Origin: an uncultured Oscillospiraceae bacterium
GTDB lineage: Bacteria > Bacillota > Clostridia > Oscillospirales > Oscillospiraceae
DNA length: 8,941 bases
Direction of reading: 5' to 3'
NCBI GenBank assembly: GCA_934573945.1
Contig: CAKTMQ010000061.1
Coordinates: 1-8,941 of the forward strand
Under the pieces are notes generated by a model. That model was not told the origin of the DNA. It saw nothing but the letters and a program-made list of their open reading frames with translations, and did no database searches. Of the stretch, positions 1 through 7,109 are shown in pieces (the stretch's first letter is position 1; each line of letters opens with the position of its first letter). The translations under genes and the position numbers were made by a program.

Positions 1-141
1 CTCCACTCCATCATCTCCCCGGGTACGCCGGGGCGCATCCTCTCCGCCGGTCTGATCCTGCCGCTGAACGTGGCGGTGGGCTTCGTGGTGTGCTGCACCA
101 TGTACAGCTTCTATATGTACTTCAGAAGGGGGGAACTGTAA
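1..141 (+). CDS. MnhB/MrpB-like membrane subunit of an antiporter or hydrogenase complex, C-terminal fragment
   Basis: Reading frame 1 is open from the window edge to TAA at 139-141, giving 46 residues. The start lies outside the window. The motif GTPGRILSAGLILPLNVAVG matches, by eye, the end of MnhB-domain proteins (MrpB of Na+/H+ antiporters, the equivalent subunit of Mbh-type hydrogenases), which typically have a GTPG turn followed by a last membrane helix containing a 'PLLNLAVG'-like stretch. After it comes a hydrophobic helix (about residues 24-40) and a short charged tail ending RRGEL. In the family this is a small integral membrane subunit that helps form the ion-translocating arm. The next gene starts at the very next base after the stop, so the two are co-transcribed and probably translationally coupled. 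Only the C-terminus is visible, so length and N-terminal features cannot be judged. Confidence 0.8.
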   Translation, partial: LHSIISPGTPGRILSAGLILPLNVAVGFVVCCTMYSFYMYFRRGEL

Positions 142-537
142 ATGGACAAGATGTTCGCCAATCTTCTGGAGAATTATGAGGCCTGTGTGGCCGTGATCCT
201 GTTCGTCATCGGCGTGTGTATGCTGCTGTTTGACAAGAACCTGCTGAAAAAGGTCATCGGTCTGGACATCATGGACACCGGCACCTTCCTGCTGCTGGCC
301 GACCGCGGCTACATCACAGGCCGGGTGGTGCCCATCGTCACCGACGGCGTGACCGATATGTCCCACTACATCAATCCCATCCCCGCCGGTCTGGTGCTGA
401 CGGGCATCGTGGTGTCGGTCAGCGTGTCGGCGCTGATGCTGAGCCTGACGGTGCGCATTTACAAGAAATACCACACACTGGATATGGACGCGCTGTACGT
501 GATGATGTCCACCCGACGGAAGGGAGGCCGCATATGA
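142..537 (+). CDS. MnhC/NuoK-like small membrane subunit
   Basis: This 131-residue protein has three hydrophobic segments (about 13-30, 36-54, 79-106), the layout of the NuoK/MnhC (MrpC) family. That subunit sits beside the antiporter-like subunits in complex I, Mrp and group 4 hydrogenase complexes and carries part of the ion path. The third helix has N78-P-I-P followed by GLVLTGIVV, close to the 'DPLPQALVLTAIV' signature of MnhC proteins. Helix 2 has GLDIM, with Asp42 where NuoK has the conserved glutamate of GLEIM. The C-terminal tail (about 107-131) is basic and slightly longer than usual. The ATG at 142 follows the upstream stop directly and is preceded by a purine-rich site (GAAGGGGGGAA, 125-135). 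The stop overlaps the next start as ATGA at 534-537. The family call is secure; whether it belongs to an Mrp-type or an Mbh-type complex cannot be decided from this gene. Confidence 0.85.
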   Translation: MDKMFANLLENYEACVAVILFVIGVCMLLFDKNLLKKVIGLDIMDTGTFLLLADRGYITGRVVPIVTDGVTDMSHYINPIPAGLVLTGIVVSVSVSALMLSLTVRIYKKYHTLDMDALYVMMSTRRKGGRI

Positions 538-2030
538 GCTTCGTGCAGAACTTTCCCTTCTTCTCCATCATCCTGTGCCTGCTGTGCGCCGTGGTCACCT
601 TCGTGGCCGGCGACAAATGGGGACGGCGGCTGACCATCGGCCTGCTGTCCGTCTCCATTGTGCTGCAGTCCTGCGTGCTGTGGTTCTGCGCCAGCAACAA
701 CGTCAGCTACGCCTACATGATGGGTCACTTCCCCGCACCCTGGGGCAATGAGATCGCCGCCGGGATCATTGAGCCGCTGATGGGGCTGCTGTTCTCGGTG
801 GTACTGCTGCTGAGCGTGCTGGGCGGCATGGAGCGCATTCTGCGGGATGTGCGGCCGGAGCGGCGCCATCTCTACTGGAGCATGGTGGATCTGACGCTGG
901 TGTCCCTGCTGGCCCTGTCCTACACCAACGATATCTTCACCGGCTATGTGTTCATCGAGATCTGCACCATCGCCTCCTGCGCGCTGCTGTCGGCCCGGGA
1001 CAATGGCCGCTCCCTCATCGCGTCGGCCCGGTACATGGTGTTCGCGCTGGTGGGCTCCGGTCTGTTCCTGATCGGCGTGATCTACACCTACTCCATCACC
1101 GGCCATCTGCTGTTCCCCCAGCTCCACGAGACCATCGCCGCGCTGTGGGCTGACGGCACCTACCGCTTCTCCATGACGGTGGCCATCGGCCTCATGACGG
1201 CGGGTCTTGCCATCAAGTCCGGCCTGTTCCCCTTCCACTTCTGGATGCCGGATACCTACGGACGGGCCACCCCCGCATCCTCCGGTATTCTGTCCGGCGT
1301 GGTGTCCAAGGCGTACATCCTGCTGCTGATCAAGATCATCTACCGGGCCGTGGGCATCGAGGTGTTTGCCGCCAGCGGCATCCAGTCGGTGCTGCTGCTC
1401 TTCGGCATCGCCGGTATGATCGTAGGCTCCGTGTCCGCCATCCGCTCCAAGCGGCTGACCACCATGGTGGCCTATTCCTCCGCCGCCCAGATCGGCTACA
1501 TCTACATGGGCCTGGGCATGGGTACCCAGGCGGCGCTGCTGGCGGCGTTCCTGCACATCTTCTCCCACGCGCTGACCAAGCCCATGCTGTTCCTGTCGGT
1601 GTCCGGCCTGCGGGATGTCTCCGGCGGCCATAAGGACTTCCAGAGTCTGCAGGGCGCAGGCCACCGCAACGTGACGGCGGGCGTGCTGTTCACCGCGGGC
1701 GCTCTCAGCATGGTGGGCGTGCCGCTGTTCATCGGCTTTATCCCCAAGCTGCAGTTCGCCCAGGCGGCCTTCTCCATGACGTGGCAGAAGTGGCCTGTGC
1801 TGCTGGCGCTGGCCATCTCCACGCTGCTGAACGTGCTGTACTTCCTGTACACCGCCATGGTGCTGTGGCTGCCCCAGAGGGACGGCTCCGCCTACACCGT
1901 GCAGAAGCAGGCGTGGTACAAGGCCATCCCCGCCGTTGTGCTGCTGGCCATCGGCCTTGTCATCGGTATCCATTCCGCGCCGCTGACGGCGCTGTTGCAG
2001 CAGGGCTTCGCCCTGTTCTGCCAGTATTAA
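534..2030 (+). CDS. MnhD-like proton-conducting antiporter subunit, first of four
   Basis: This 498-residue, strongly hydrophobic protein belongs to the Proton_antipo_M family (MrpD, NuoM/NuoN, MbhH). Such subunits form two half-channels and move H+ or Na+ across the cytoplasmic membrane. By-eye counterparts of the family's key residues are Glu142 in GYVFIE, Lys228 and His235 in AIKSGLFPFHFWMPD, Lys259 in LSGVVSK, His341/His345/Lys349 in FLHIFSHALTK, and Lys405 in GFIPK. The cytoplasmic-loop signature RLTTMVAYSSAAQIGYIYMG (307-326) is also typical. Length fits MrpD (about 490-500 residues). The GFIPK context of the terminal lysine is closest to MrpD ('SGFIGK'), so this is the best candidate for the true MrpD counterpart, directly after MnhB and MnhC as in Mrp operons. 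The start ATG at 534 overlaps the previous stop and has AGGGAGG at 521-527. Confidence 0.9.
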   Translation: MSFVQNFPFFSIILCLLCAVVTFVAGDKWGRRLTIGLLSVSIVLQSCVLWFCASNNVSYAYMMGHFPAPWGNEIAAGIIEPLMGLLFSVVLLLSVLGGMERILRDVRPERRHLYWSMVDLTLVSLLALSYTNDIFTGYVFIEICTIASCALLSARDNGRSLIASARYMVFALVGSGLFLIGVIYTYSITGHLLFPQLHETIAALWADGTYRFSMTVAIGLMTAGLAIKSGLFPFHFWMPDTYGRATPASSGILSGVVSKAYILLLIKIIYRAVGIEVFAASGIQSVLLLFGIAGMIVGSVSAIRSKRLTTMVAYSSAAQIGYIYMGLGMGTQAALLAAFLHIFSHALTKPMLFLSVSGLRDVSGGHKDFQSLQGAGHRNVTAGVLFTAGALSMVGVPLFIGFIPKLQFAQAAFSMTWQKWPVLLALAISTLLNVLYFLYTAMVLWLPQRDGSAYTVQKQAWYKAIPAVVLLAIGLVIGIHSAPLTALLQQGFALFCQY

Positions 2031-2043
2031 GGAAAGGAGTGGA

Positions 2044-3501
2044 ATGTATCATATGCTGTATCTGATCCTTCTGCTGCCCTTCCTGCTGGGGATCGCCTGC
2101 GCCTTCTGCAAGGAGGAGAACGCACGGCGGCTGACCCCGGTGCTGGCGGCGGCCCAGACCGTGCTGACGGCGCTGGTGATCTACGCCGCCGTGTCCGGCC
2201 GCGACTGGGCCACCCAGGTGGTGTATCTCAGCGATTCGCTGACCTTCTCGCTGAAGATGGACGGCGTGGCGGCGGTGTTCGCCGTGGTGACGGCGGTCTG
2301 CTGGCTGCTGACCATCCCCTATGCCGCCGTGTATATGCCCCACAGCGGCGCCGAGCCCCGGTTCTATGTGTTCCTGTTCACCACCGAGGCGGTGCTGCTG
2401 GGCACCGCGCTGGCGGCGGACATGGTGACCCTGTACCTGTTCTATGAGCTGACGACGCTGTGCAGCGCGCCGCTGGTGCTGCACGAGCTGAAGAAAAAGG
2501 CCATCATCGGCGCGTACAAGTACCTGTTCTACTCGGTGGGCGGCGCGTTCGTGGCGCTGTTCGGCGTTGTGGTGCTGTACTTCCACTGTGAGAGCCTGTC
2601 CTTTACGGCGGGCGGCACCATGACCGAGGCCACGCCCCTGACGCTGGCGGCGGTGTTCTGCATGATCCTGGGCTTCGGCGCCAAGGCGGGTCTGTTCCCC
2701 CTGCACAACTGGCTGCCCAGCGCCCATCCGGCGGCTCCGGCCCCGGCTTCGGCGCTTCTCAGCGGCCTGATCGCCAAGGCGGGCGTCATCGCCGTGCTGC
2801 GCACCATCTTCTTCACCGCCGGGGCCGGTCTCCTGCGGGGAACCTGGGTGCAGACGGTGTGCCTGATCCTGGTGCTGATCTCCATTTTCATGGGTTCCTT
2901 CATGGGGTGCCTGGAAAAGGAGCTGAAAAAGCGGCTGGCCTATTCCAGTATCTCCCAGATCTCCTATGTGCTGCTGGGCCTGTTTATCCTGTCTCCCGAC
3001 GGATTTACCGGCTCCATGCTGCAGCTCTTCTTCCACGCGGCGGCCAAGATCGCCATCTTCCAGTGCGCCGGTGCCATCATCCTGCTGGCCCACAAGACCC
3101 GCGTGGACGAGCTGCGGGGCCTTGGCCGCCGGATGCCGGTGACCTTCATCTGCTTCGCGCTGGTATCCCTGTCGCTGGTGGGCATCCCCCCCTTCGGCGG
3201 CTTCCACAGCAAGTGGTATCTGGCCACGGCGGCGCTGGACGCGCTGCCCGGCGCGCTGGCCTATGTGGTACCCGCCACGCTGATCCTCTCAGCGCTGTTT
3301 ACCGCCGGGTATCTGTTCCCGCCGGTGATCGCCGCCTTTTTCCCCGGTCACGACACCGCCGGACTGGAGCTGACCCCCATCCGGGAGCCGCTGGGCATTA
3401 CCTTGCCGCTGATGATCTTTGCCGCGGTGTGCGGTCTGATGGGTCTGTTCCCCAACGGCGTACTCTCGGCGATGCAGTCCATCGCCGGAGCACTGATGTA
3501 A
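2044..3501 (+). CDS. Proton-conducting antiporter-like subunit (NuoM/MnhD type), second of four
   Basis: This 485-residue polytopic membrane protein is in the Proton_antipo_M family. Key residues seen are Glu135 in LYLFYE, Lys214 and His221 in GAKAGLFPLHNWLPSAH, Lys245 in LLSGLIAK, His331 and Lys335 in FFHAAAKIAIF, and Lys390 in PPFGGFHSKWY. Gln327 stands where the first histidine of the usual HxxxHxxxK pattern would be, the only visible substitution in the relay. The signature KKRLAYSSISQISYVLLG lies at 295-312. Its motifs resemble those of the next gene (2-for-2 matches in DELRGLGRRMP, GTW-Q and SKWY), suggesting tandem duplication. ATG 2044 is preceded by AAAGGAG (2033-2039). A second in-frame ATG at 2053 is possible but would sit 13 bases from that site. 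The gap to the preceding gene is 13 bases. Its role is inferred as a third or fourth ion channel of the same complex. Confidence 0.9.
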   Translation: MYHMLYLILLLPFLLGIACAFCKEENARRLTPVLAAAQTVLTALVIYAAVSGRDWATQVVYLSDSLTFSLKMDGVAAVFAVVTAVCWLLTIPYAAVYMPHSGAEPRFYVFLFTTEAVLLGTALAADMVTLYLFYELTTLCSAPLVLHELKKKAIIGAYKYLFYSVGGAFVALFGVVVLYFHCESLSFTAGGTMTEATPLTLAAVFCMILGFGAKAGLFPLHNWLPSAHPAAPAPASALLSGLIAKAGVIAVLRTIFFTAGAGLLRGTWVQTVCLILVLISIFMGSFMGCLEKELKKRLAYSSISQISYVLLGLFILSPDGFTGSMLQLFFHAAAKIAIFQCAGAIILLAHKTRVDELRGLGRRMPVTFICFALVSLSLVGIPPFGGFHSKWYLATAALDALPGALAYVVPATLILSALFTAGYLFPPVIAAFFPGHDTAGLELTPIREPLGITLPLMIFAAVCGLMGLFPNGVLSAMQSIAGALM

Positions 3502-3514
3502 GGGAGGTGCTGAC

Positions 3515-4993
3515 ATGAACGGAATCTTACTGTGCCTGCCGGTGTTCCTGCCCGTTGCGGCGGGGCTGGCGGCCTACTTCCTCCCCTTCCGCACCGACCG
3601 GGCCCGGCACGCTTTGTACGCCGTCATCATCGGCGCCACCACGGTGCTGGCATGGCTGGCCATTCTGCTGTGCGACGGCTCCGGCTTCACCTTCCTGCGC
3701 TTTACCGACACACTGCACTTCACCCTGCGGATGGACGGCGCGGCCAAGCTGTTCGCGGGACTGTCCGCCACGCTGTGGCCGTTTACCATGGTGTACGCCT
3801 GGGATTATATGAAGCATGAGGGGCACAAGCCCATGTTCTGGGCGTTCTTCACCGCCTCCTTCGGCGTAACGCTGGGCATCGCCTTTGCCGCCAACATGAT
3901 GACCATGTATCTCTTCTACGAGCTGCTGACGCTGGCCACCATTCCGCTGGTGATGCACGCCATGACCAAGCAGGCCATCCACGCAGGCGTGAAATACGCC
4001 GCCTACTCCATTGCCGGCGCGGCGCTGGCCTTCATCGGCATGGTATTCCTGATCGTCAACGACGCCCAGGAGTTCGTCCCCGGCGGCCATCTGGCACACT
4101 ACCTGCTCTACAACACTCCCGACCGCATGAATCTGCTGCTGGCGGTATTCGTGCTGTCCTTCGTGGGCTGCGGCGTCAAGGCCGCCATCTGGCCCATGCA
4201 CAGCTGGCTCATCAGCGCCGCTGTGGCGCCCACGCCGGTAACGGCGCTGCTCCACGCGGTAGCTGTGGTCAAGGCGGGCGCCTTTGCCTGCATCCGTCTG
4301 ACCTACTACGCCTTCGGCACCGACGTGCTGCAGGGCACCTGGGGACAGTACACGGTGATGGCGCTGGCCATGATCACATTGGTGTTCGGCTCCGCCATGG
4401 CACTGAAGCAGCGTCATTTCAAGCGGCGGCTGGCCTACTCCACCGTGTCCAACCTGAGCTACATCCTGTTTGCCACCGCCATTATGACCTCTGCAGGTCT
4501 TGTGGCCGCTTTCCTGCACCTGATCGTCCACTCCGTGGTGAAGATCATGGCCTTCTTCTGCGCCGGCAGTGTGCTGCACTACGCCCATCGGGAGTATGTC
4601 AGTGAGCTGGAGGGATTGGGACGCCGGATGCCGCTGACCTTCGCCTGCTTTACCGCAGCCGCCTGTGCTCTGACCGGTATTCCGCCCTTTAACGGCTTCG
4701 TCAGCAAGTGGTACATCGGTCTGGCCGCCATGGGCGAGGGCAGTACAGCCTCCTGTCTGGGCTTTATCGCCATCCTTATCTCCGCGCTGCTGACGGCCAT
4801 CTATATGTTCCAGGTGGTGGTCAAGGCCTGGTTCCCCACCGAGGGGACAGTCCTGCCCACACCCGAGAGCGCCCATGAGGCCGGCGGCTGCATGACGGTG
4901 CCCATGCTGATCCTGGCGGCACTGTGCCTGCTGATGGGTCTGTTCCCCGATGTCCTGCTGAATGTGATCGGAAAGGCGGTGATCCTACCGTGA
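3515..4993 (+). CDS. Proton-conducting antiporter-like subunit (NuoL/MnhA/MnhD type), third of four
   Basis: This 492-residue member of the Proton_antipo_M family carries a full set of channel residues: Glu136 in MYLFYE, Lys222 and His229 in GVKAAIWPMHSWL, His247 and Lys253 in TALLHAVAVVKAG, His335/His339/Lys343 in FLHLIVHSVVK, and Lys398 in GFVSKWY. The TALLHAVAVVKAG stretch, with a histidine in the broken helix, is NuoL/MrpA-like, whereas genes before and after have 'LLSG...K' there. The overall length lacks the C-terminal extension of NuoL or MrpA. The signature FKRRLAYSTVSNLSYIL lies at 302-318. ATG 3515 follows GGGAGGT (3502-3508) with ideal spacing and lies 13 bases after the previous stop. 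The stop TGA (4991-4993) overlaps a GTG start of the next gene. It shares many motifs with the preceding gene and is probably its tandem paralogue. Confidence 0.9.
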   Translation: MNGILLCLPVFLPVAAGLAAYFLPFRTDRARHALYAVIIGATTVLAWLAILLCDGSGFTFLRFTDTLHFTLRMDGAAKLFAGLSATLWPFTMVYAWDYMKHEGHKPMFWAFFTASFGVTLGIAFAANMMTMYLFYELLTLATIPLVMHAMTKQAIHAGVKYAAYSIAGAALAFIGMVFLIVNDAQEFVPGGHLAHYLLYNTPDRMNLLLAVFVLSFVGCGVKAAIWPMHSWLISAAVAPTPVTALLHAVAVVKAGAFACIRLTYYAFGTDVLQGTWGQYTVMALAMITLVFGSAMALKQRHFKRRLAYSTVSNLSYILFATAIMTSAGLVAAFLHLIVHSVVKIMAFFCAGSVLHYAHREYVSELEGLGRRMPLTFACFTAAACALTGIPPFNGFVSKWYIGLAAMGEGSTASCLGFIAILISALLTAIYMFQVVVKAWFPTEGTVLPTPESAHEAGGCMTVPMLILAALCLLMGLFPDVLLNVIGKAVILP

Positions 4994-6948
4994 CCACAAT
5001 TGCTCTGCTGCTGGTGGTTCTGCTGCCAGTCCTGTCCGCATTGGTCATTGCCCTGCTGCCGGATCGCCATGACGGCGGCAAACGGTTGGGCATTCTGTCC
5101 ATTGTCTTTACCCTGCTGACGCTGCTGGCTATGGTCTGGACGGCTCTGGCCGGCGACGGCACCACCATCACCGTACCGGTGATGCGTCTGAGCTTTGCCG
5201 CAGGTGGCTTTCAGAAGGTCTACGGTCTGGTGGTCTGCTTCATGTGGTTCGTCTCGGCGCTGCTCAGCCCCCAGTACTTCCACGGGCATCACCATCTGAA
5301 GCGGTACTATTTCTTCTTCCTGATCTGCCAGGGCTTTACTGCCGGTGTATTCCTCTCCGCCGATCTGTACACTACTTTCCTGTTCTTCGAGCTGATGTCC
5401 CTCAGCTCCTATGTCTGGGTGGTACAGGAGGAGACGGAGAAGGCCATGGACGCCGGAAAGACCTACCTGACCATTGCGGTGCTGGGCGGTCTGGTGACGC
5501 TGATGGGTCTTTTCATGCTCTACCATATCACCGGCACACTGGTGATCGCAGATCTGCATCAGGCCTGCGCCGCCGCGGCTCCCAGTCAGCTGTGGCCGGC
5601 GGCGCTGTGCATCCTGTTCGGCTTTGCCGCCAAGGCCGGTCTTTTCTCCCTGCATATCTGGCTGCCCAAGGCGCACCCGGTGGCACCGGCTCCTGCCTCC
5701 GCGCTGCTCAGCGGCGTGCTGACCAAGGCAGGTATCTTCGGCGTACTGCTGCTGACCGGCCAGATCCTCACCGGCGACCACACGTGGGGGATGCTGCTGT
5801 TGGTGCTGGGCGCCATCACTATGGTGCTGGGCGCCGTGATGGCGGTGTTCTCCAACAATCTCAAATATATTCTGGCCTGCTCCTCCCTGTCCCAGATCGG
5901 CTTTATCACCGTAGGAGCCTCCATGATCTGCCTGCTGGGCGAGCACAACGCGCTGGCCGCCAACGGCACCGTGCTGTACATGATGAACCACTCACTGGTG
6001 AAGCTGGCACTGTTCCTGTTTGCCGGCGTGGTGTACTACAACACCCATGCGCTGGATCTCAACCAGATCAAGGGCTTCGGCCGGGGCAAGCCCCTACTGC
6101 ACGTGCTGTTCCTGTGCGGCGCCTGCTCACTGGCCGGTATTCCCGGTTTTCTGGGCTATCTGAGCAAGACACTGGTACATGAGGCGCTGGTGGAGTACGC
6201 CCACATGAGCGGCATGACCTTCATCACCGCCGTGGAGTGGCTGTTCCTGTTCTCCGGCGGTCTGACGGCAGCCTACCTCACCAAGATCTACGTGGCCATC
6301 TTCTGGCAGAACGGCGTCGGAACCGACCGCCATTGGGGCAAGCCCCTGTCGGTGACCGCCCTGTGTCTGGCGGCTGTCACGCTGCCGATGCTGGGGCTGA
6401 CGCCCCACGCCGTGGCCGAGAAGATCAGTGCTCTGACGCTGGACTTTACCGGCGGACACCCCTTCGACCACGCCATCCACTACTTCGCCTGGACGAACCT
6501 CAAGGGCGTGGTGATCTCACTGGCCATCGGCATGGCGGTGTATTTCCTCTTCATCCGCACGGTACTCATGACCCGGGATGGGCAGTATCTGGAACGCTGG
6601 CCCCAGTGGCTCAGCATGGAGGAAAAACTGTACAAGCCCTTCTTCCGTGTGCTGCTGGCGGTGGTAGGCGTGGTGTGCCGTGTTCTGTGCGACGCCTTCG
6701 ATGTGGTCGTGCTGCTGGTGCAGCGCACGCTGCTGCGTCCCAGCCGGGAAAAGCAGGTGCGCTCCTACTCCCCGTTGGTGCAGGCCATCGCCCGCCAGAA
6801 CGGTGATGACCCCCAGGCCGCCGCCGACCGGCTGGCCACCGACCGGGATATGCTCAGCCGCATGACCGGCAGCCTCTCCTTCGGCCTGCTGATGACCAGT
6901 CTCGGCCTGTGCGTGATTTTAACCGTTGTGATCGTCCATGTCTTCTAA
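4990..6948 (+). CDS. NuoL-like proton-conducting antiporter subunit with C-terminal extension, fourth of four
   Basis: Starting at GTG 4990 the protein has 652 residues. This start is preferred because it forms a 4-base GTGA overlap with the upstream stop and is followed at once by a hydrophobic helix. An in-frame ATG at 4924 would add 22 polar residues and overlap the previous gene by 70 bases. Channel residues (numbered from GTG): Glu134 in FLFFE, Lys215 and His222 in AAKAGLFSLHIWLPKAH, Lys246 in SGVLTK, His334 and Lys338 in MNHSLVK, and Lys393 in GYLSK. After the antiporter core come about 150 extra residues: a helix at 504-527, a long hydrophobic/amphipathic stretch at about 548-582, a polar stretch, and a last helix at about 628-652. 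This resembles NuoL and HyfB-type subunits, where such an extension can form a lateral helix. It is the last gene of the operon, followed by a terminator. A weak purine-rich site (GAAAGG, 4971-4976) lies rather far upstream, so translation is probably coupled to the previous gene. Confidence 0.88.
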   Translation: MTTIALLLVVLLPVLSALVIALLPDRHDGGKRLGILSIVFTLLTLLAMVWTALAGDGTTITVPVMRLSFAAGGFQKVYGLVVCFMWFVSALLSPQYFHGHHHLKRYYFFFLICQGFTAGVFLSADLYTTFLFFELMSLSSYVWVVQEETEKAMDAGKTYLTIAVLGGLVTLMGLFMLYHITGTLVIADLHQACAAAAPSQLWPAALCILFGFAAKAGLFSLHIWLPKAHPVAPAPASALLSGVLTKAGIFGVLLLTGQILTGDHTWGMLLLVLGAITMVLGAVMAVFSNNLKYILACSSLSQIGFITVGASMICLLGEHNALAANGTVLYMMNHSLVKLALFLFAGVVYYNTHALDLNQIKGFGRGKPLLHVLFLCGACSLAGIPGFLGYLSKTLVHEALVEYAHMSGMTFITAVEWLFLFSGGLTAAYLTKIYVAIFWQNGVGTDRHWGKPLSVTALCLAAVTLPMLGLTPHAVAEKISALTLDFTGGHPFDHAIHYFAWTNLKGVVISLAIGMAVYFLFIRTVLMTRDGQYLERWPQWLSMEEKLYKPFFRVLLAVVGVVCRVLCDAFDVVVLLVQRTLLRPSREKQVRSYSPLVQAIARQNGDDPQAAADRLATDRDMLSRMTGSLSFGLLMTSLGLCVILTVVIVHVF

Positions 6949-6962
6949 ACGGTATATGAATC

Positions 6963-6999
6963 AAAAGAGCGTTTCCTGTTGACAGGAAACGCTCTTTTT
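6963..6999 (+). terminator. Strong intrinsic terminator of the antiporter/complex operon
   Basis: A perfect 16-bp stem, AAAAGAGCGTTTCCTG (6963-6978) with CAGGAAACGCTCTTTT (6983-6998), closes a TTGA loop and runs into five T residues (6995-6999). It starts 14 bases after the stop of the last subunit gene. The A-run on the left arm mirrors the T-run, so it could also work on the other strand, but no minus-strand gene reaches it here. It separates the operon from ackA, indicating that ackA has its own promoter. Confidence 0.93.
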
Positions 7000-7063
7000 C
7001 CGTTAATTGTTCCTATTTTCACAAGAACTGTTATTTTTCGACATTTTGTTTCCTACAAATCGG

Positions 7064-7092
7064 TTGCAAAACCAAAATTCGCCTGTTACAAT
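7064..7092 (+). promoter_or_regulatory. Probable sigma-A promoter of ackA with extended -10
   Basis: TTGCAA at 7064-7069 (four of six matches to TTGACA) and TACAAT at 7087-7092 (five of six matches to TATAAT) are separated by exactly 17 bases. TG at 7084-7085 gives an extended -10 (TGTTACAAT). Transcription would start near 7099, leaving a leader of about 64 bases before the ackA ATG. The surrounding DNA (7000-7162) is markedly AT-rich against GC-rich genes. An imperfect inverted repeat, TTTGT-TTCCT-ACAAA (7045-7059), lies just upstream of the -35 and could be a minor operator, but it is weak. Confidence 0.75.
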
Positions 7093-7109
7093 ATCCCCAC
7101 TGATTTTTT

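Noticed and set aside
459..1973. Long open frame on the minus strand (504 codons) opposite the first antiporter gene
   Set aside because: Translation is rich in His, Gln, Gly and Asp with no recognisable domain. It is the usual by-product of GC-biased third positions in the plus-strand gene, which has clear family motifs.
1960..3207. Long minus-strand open frame opposite the second antiporter gene
   Set aside because: Same His/Gln/Gly-rich low-complexity composition, no ribosome site or promoter, and it crosses a gene junction of the opposite strand. Antisense shadow.
3527..4876. Long minus-strand open frame opposite the third antiporter gene
   Set aside because: Shadow of the plus-strand coding frame for the same reasons. 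No membrane or enzyme motif.
4801..5991. Long minus-strand open frame opposite the third/fourth antiporter junction
   Set aside because: Gln/His-rich shadow spanning two convincing plus-strand genes. No supporting signals.
6979..7008. Perfect TTGACA (6979-6984) as a possible second ackA promoter
   Set aside because: It lies in the loop and right arm of the operon terminator, and the best -10 at 17-base spacing (GTTAAT, 7002-7007) lacks the two most important positions. The extended -10 promoter at 7064-7092 is far better.
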